Origin: an uncultured Sphingomonadales bacterium
GTDB taxonomy: Bacteria; Pseudomonadota; Alphaproteobacteria; Sphingomonadales; Sphingomonadaceae
Length of the DNA: 56,528 nucleotides
NCBI GenBank assembly: GCA_937898525.1
Contig: CALCBC010000005.1
Span: forward strand, 1-56,528
Reading direction: 5' to 3'
Shown here: piece after piece, positions 54,124 through 56,528 of the stretch
Layout: the number at the start of each line of letters is the position of its first letter
How positions within the stretch are numbered: the stretch's first letter is position 1
The notes under the pieces: model-generated
Seen by the model: only the letters and a program-made list of their open reading frames with translations
The model's database searches: none
What the model was told of the DNA's origin: nothing
Program-made: the position numbers and the translations under genes

Positions 54124-54534
54124 TCAATCCAGGTTGGGTTCGAACTTCAGCCTGCCGGCCATGCGCATTGTTCCGGTGTCGCGTGAATGGTTGATCCCGT
54201 CGACCACGGCCACGTCGGGAAAGTCGTGATACGGATTGAGCCCGAGGCAGGCGACGTTCACGCCATAGGTGTCCGGGTCCGAGCGGCGTTGGTGGAAGGT
54301 GTAGGAGCCACACTTCGAGCAGAAGTAGTGCTTCGCCGTTCCCGTATTGAACTGGTACAGCGTCAGCAGGTCCTCGCCCTCTACGATCGTCAGGCCGTCG
54401 AGCGGCGTGCCGACAGTGACCGCGCCCTTCATCGCGCAGATCGAGCAGTCGCAGCGCGCGCCGCGCAGCTCGACGGGCAACTCGACGGTGAAACGAACCG
54501 CGCCGCAGTGACAGGCACCCTCGCGCTTGGTCAT
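54124..54534 (-). CDS. GFA-family (formaldehyde-activating enzyme-like) zinc protein
   Basis: A 136-residue protein: GACHCGAVRF (Cys8, Cys10), ARCDCSICAMKG and HYFCSKCGSYTFHQRR provide the zinc-binding Cys of the GFA/CENP-V fold. Family members bind glutathione or zinc; few have proven activity. Four bases separate its ATG from the stop of the P4H-like gene upstream on the minus strand, so they are co-transcribed. Confidence 0.88.
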   Translation of the reverse strand: MTKREGACHCGAVRFTVELPVELRGARCDCSICAMKGAVTVGTPLDGLTIVEGEDLLTLYQFNTGTAKHYFCSKCGSYTFHQRRSDPDTYGVNVACLGLNPYHDFPDVAVVDGINHSRDTGTMRMAGRLKFEPNLD

Positions 54535-54538
54535 TCTT

Positions 54539-55174
54539 TCACCATCCCCATGGCTTCTCGCGGTACCACTTGGTTATCACGTACTTGGTGCCCTTGCGCA
54601 CCTTCATGCCGTGGTGGAGCGTCGCCGGATTGACGCTGCCGTCCGGGCGGCGGTTGTTCCAGCAGACGAGCTTGCCGGTTTCCGGCTTGAACATCTTGTC
54701 GATCACCTTGAATCGCGTCGCGCCGCCGGCTTCGGGCTCGTTGAGGTAGATCATGAACGTCCAGGTGCGCTGGCCGGCAACCGAGCAGTATTTCACGAAG
54801 TCGGCACCCGAAGGCTCGAAATAGTCGGTGTGCGCCTTGAACTCCTGCCCCACGGCGTAGCGCTGGCCCTGGACCGGCTCGCCGTAGGCGGGATCGATCG
54901 CGTTGAGCGCGTGGAGCCGCGCCTCGAGCTCCTGCACGGCCGGCAATTCGGCCTTGAGATCGCAGGTCTCGCTGGTGCGGAAATTGCGGTCGCCGTTGGC
55001 GTCAGCGATCTCGGATGGTCGGCGCTCGAGATCAATGAGCGCGACGAGGTCGGCGCAGAGCGAGGGCGGCAGGAAGCCGGGGCAGTCGAACAGCTCGAGC
55101 CGGGGCGAGGGCACCCGGCGGATTCCGGGGTGGTTCAGCAGGTGCTCGGCAGAGGTCTCGCCCGGAGTCGCCAT
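54539..55174 (-). CDS. Prolyl 4-hydroxylase-like 2-oxoglutarate/Fe(II) dioxygenase
   Basis: A 211-residue protein with the P4Hc fold. The iron ligands are His115 and Asp117 (EFKAHTDYFE) and a distal His in LHHGMKVRKG (187 or 188); Lys194 or Lys197 can bind 2-oxoglutarate. RTWTFMIYLNEPEAGGATRF is the conserved double-stranded helix. It may hydroxylate proline or arginine in an unknown protein. ATG 55174 is preferred; a longer frame from 55219 is possible. Forms an operon with the GFA gene. Confidence 0.87.
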   Translation of the reverse strand: MATPGETSAEHLLNHPGIRRVPSPRLELFDCPGFLPPSLCADLVALIDLERRPSEIADANGDRNFRTSETCDLKAELPAVQELEARLHALNAIDPAYGEPVQGQRYAVGQEFKAHTDYFEPSGADFVKYCSVAGQRTWTFMIYLNEPEAGGATRFKVIDKMFKPETGKLVCWNNRRPDGSVNPATLHHGMKVRKGTKYVITKWYREKPWGW

Positions 55175-55356
55175 GAGCGTCCTGATAGCCCGCGAAGTCC
55201 GCGTAATAAAGTTGCGCAATGGTCATGGAGGCGCACATTTCGCTTTGCAACTGCGAGCCTCTTGTGCAACAGGCGCTCGCCCGCGCCGATGCCGCTTGAC
55301 GGCTCGGCGAGGCTGCCTAACTGCCGGTCCTCACAGCATCGGCCGCAGGGGCTGTG

Positions 55357-55433
55357 GCGAATGTAGCTCAGTTGGTTAGAGCGCCGGTTTGTGGTACCGG
55401 AGGTCGCGGGTTCGGATCCCGTCATTCGCCCCA
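55357..55433 (+). tRNA. tRNA-His (anticodon GUG)
   Basis: Acceptor GCGAATG pairs with CATTCGC; anticodon arm CCGGT-TTGTGGT-ACCGG carries GTG; T-arm GCGGG-TTCGGAT-CCCGT; C73 and encoded CCA at 55431-55433. A genomic G at 55356 could be G-1 opposite C73. Many alphaproteobacterial tRNA-His lack a G-1 requirement, so its maturation is open. Confidence 0.93.
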
Positions 55434-55482
55434 TTCCCCCTCGTTTCAGCCGCTTGCGCACACCTTTCCCGAGGCGGACGAG

Positions 55483-56528
55483 ATGGCGGCATTCTGGACG
55501 GAAGTGGACTTCGACGACCACGAGCTGGTCCAGCTCGTGCACGACAAGGCTTCCGGCCTGACTGCGATCATCGCCCTGCATTCGACTCATCTCGGTCCTG
55601 GCGCCGGAGGGACGCGTTTCTGGCACTATCCCGATCCGGCCGGCGCGATGCGCGATGCGCTGCGGCTGAGCCGGGGGATGAGCTACAAGAACGCGATGGC
55701 CGGGCTGCCGATGGGCGGCGGCAAGGCAGTCGTGCTGCTCGATGCCCAGCGGACCAAGACCCCCGAGATGCTCGTCGCGTTCGGCGATGCGATCGACGCG
55801 CTCGGCGGGCGCTACGTTACAGCCGAGGACGTCGGTGCCAGCGAGGCCGACATGGTCGCGATCGCCGAGCGCACGCCGCACGTCTGCGGCCTGCCCGTCG
55901 GCGAGGGCCATGCCGGCGGCGATCCCGGTCCGTTCACCGCGTTCGGCATCTATCACGGGATCAGGGCGGCCGTGGCCCACAAGCTCGGCCGGGACTCGGT
56001 CGCCGGGGTGCACGTCGCCTTGCAGGGCTGCGGCAGCGTCGGCGGCGGCGTGGCGCGGCTGCTGGCGAGAGACGGCGCGCGGTTGACGCTGTCCGACATC
56101 GACGCGGACAAGGCGCGGGCGCTGGCGACCGAGCTCGGCGCCGAGGCGGTGGTGGCCGACGAGATCATGGCAATGCCCTGCGACGTGTTCAGTCCCAACG
56201 CGCTCGGCGCGATTCTCGACGAGCGCGGGATAGCCCGGCTCCAGTGTGCGATCGTCGCCGGCGGCGCCAACAACCAGCTCGCCCGTCGCGAGCACGGCAG
56301 GCTGCTGGCTGAGCGCGGGATTCTCTACGCCCCCGATTACGTGATCAACGCCGGGGGAATCATCAACGTCAGCCTCGAGTACCTCGCGCGCCAGCACGGC
56401 GAGGCGTTCGACGCCGAGGACGTGCGCCATAGGATCCTGCAAATCCCCGAGCGCCTCGAGGCGATCTGGCGCGAAAGCGACGAGACCGGGGAAAGCCCCG
56501 ACGTGGTGGCCGACCGGATGGCGCAGCG
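55483..56528 (+). CDS. Glu/Leu/Phe/Val-type amino-acid dehydrogenase, 3' end cut by window edge
   Basis: The reading frame is open to the last base (348 codons, no stop in the window). It begins MAAFWTEVDFDDHELVQLVH. The catalytic GMSYKNAMAGLPMGGGKAVV (two Lys) and TAEDVGASEADM are followed by the Rossmann domain GCGSVGGGVARLLARDGARL and the C-terminal NAGGIINVSLEY. NAD-linked deamination of a branched-chain or aromatic amino acid is expected; closest by pattern are leucine dehydrogenases. Family length is about 350-370, so little is missing. Confidence 0.92.
   Translation, partial: MAAFWTEVDFDDHELVQLVHDKASGLTAIIALHSTHLGPGAGGTRFWHYPDPAGAMRDALRLSRGMSYKNAMAGLPMGGGKAVVLLDAQRTKTPEMLVAFGDAIDALGGRYVTAEDVGASEADMVAIAERTPHVCGLPVGEGHAGGDPGPFTAFGIYHGIRAAVAHKLGRDSVAGVHVALQGCGSVGGGVARLLARDGARLTLSDIDADKARALATELGAEAVVADEIMAMPCDVFSPNALGAILDERGIARLQCAIVAGGANNQLARREHGRLLAERGILYAPDYVINAGGIINVSLEYLARQHGEAFDAEDVRHRILQIPERLEAIWRESDETGESPDVVADRMAQ

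Overview
The window is chromosomal, GC-rich DNA from an alphaproteobacterium, most likely a sphingomonad (order Sphingomonadales). The main reasons are the gene order rpsB-tsf ... pyrH-frr-uppS-cdsA-dxr-rseP-bamA-ompH-fabZ-rpmE with no lpxD or lpxA between bamA/ompH and fabZ (sphingomonads make glycosphingolipids instead of LPS), a GTA-type holin, a DUF6456 protein, DUF6152 proteins, and several short palindromic repeats I associate with sphingomonad intergenic DNA. Most of the region is core housekeeping. There is no prophage, integrated plasmid or CRISPR array.

Layout. 1-207: two tRNA genes on the minus strand. 280-2983: a polysaccharide-deacetylase-like gene and a degenerate histidine-kinase-like gene. 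3161-5275: an Lrp regulator, two secreted small proteins and an iron-permease family protein. 5283-6150: a frameshifted REP-associated transposase nested among its own palindromes. 6170-10013 (minus strand): aroQ-accB-accC, an orphan GTA-type holin and an EamA exporter. 10357-13278: yajC-secD-secF. 13295-15618: glycosyltransferase plus XRE regulator, divergent from a DUF6456 gene. 15732-23958: Uup-type ABC-F, secreted proteins, and a PepSY / response regulator / sensor kinase / sulfatase-fold transferase series. 24210-28706: chorismate mutase, polyprenyl diphosphate synthase, HrpB helicase and a complex I accessory subunit. 28884-31493: SRP RNA, dnaX, ybaB and a CDGSH protein. 31553-37184: lon, HU, an rRNA methyltransferase and tRNA-Tyr. 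37247-38874: psd-pssA phospholipid synthesis. 38807-41118: a small membrane protein with a LexA-type box, then rpsB-tsf. 41192-42688: two exported hypothetical proteins. 42853-52434: the pyrH-to-rpmE translation and envelope cluster. 52554-56528: FAD/Rieske oxidoreductase, GFA protein, prolyl-4-hydroxylase-like protein, tRNA-His and a truncated amino-acid dehydrogenase.

How genes work together: yajC-secD-secF, rseP-bamA-ompH and lon form a protein-export and envelope-quality group. psd-pssA and cdsA make phosphatidylethanolamine from CDP-diacylglycerol. dxr, uppS and the polyprenyl synthase form an isoprenoid route to undecaprenyl carrier and quinone tails. accB-accC and fabZ serve fatty-acid synthesis.

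The observations most worth following are: (1) a shared palindrome (AACCG-N3-YGGTT) and a shared CTTTCCTACA element upstream of only two genes I found, the orphan GTA-type holin and the DUF6456 gene, the latter divergent from a CI-like XRE regulator, suggesting a small gene-transfer-agent/lysis regulon; (2) a GTTC-N7-GTTC SOS box inside a TTGACA promoter driving a 69-residue single-span membrane protein, a candidate SOS cell-division inhibitor; (3) an EF-hand loop inside the OmpH/Skp chaperone; (4) a REP-associated transposase with a one-base frameshift among its REP copies; (5) a uppS whose only usable start lies before an inserted palindromic repeat.
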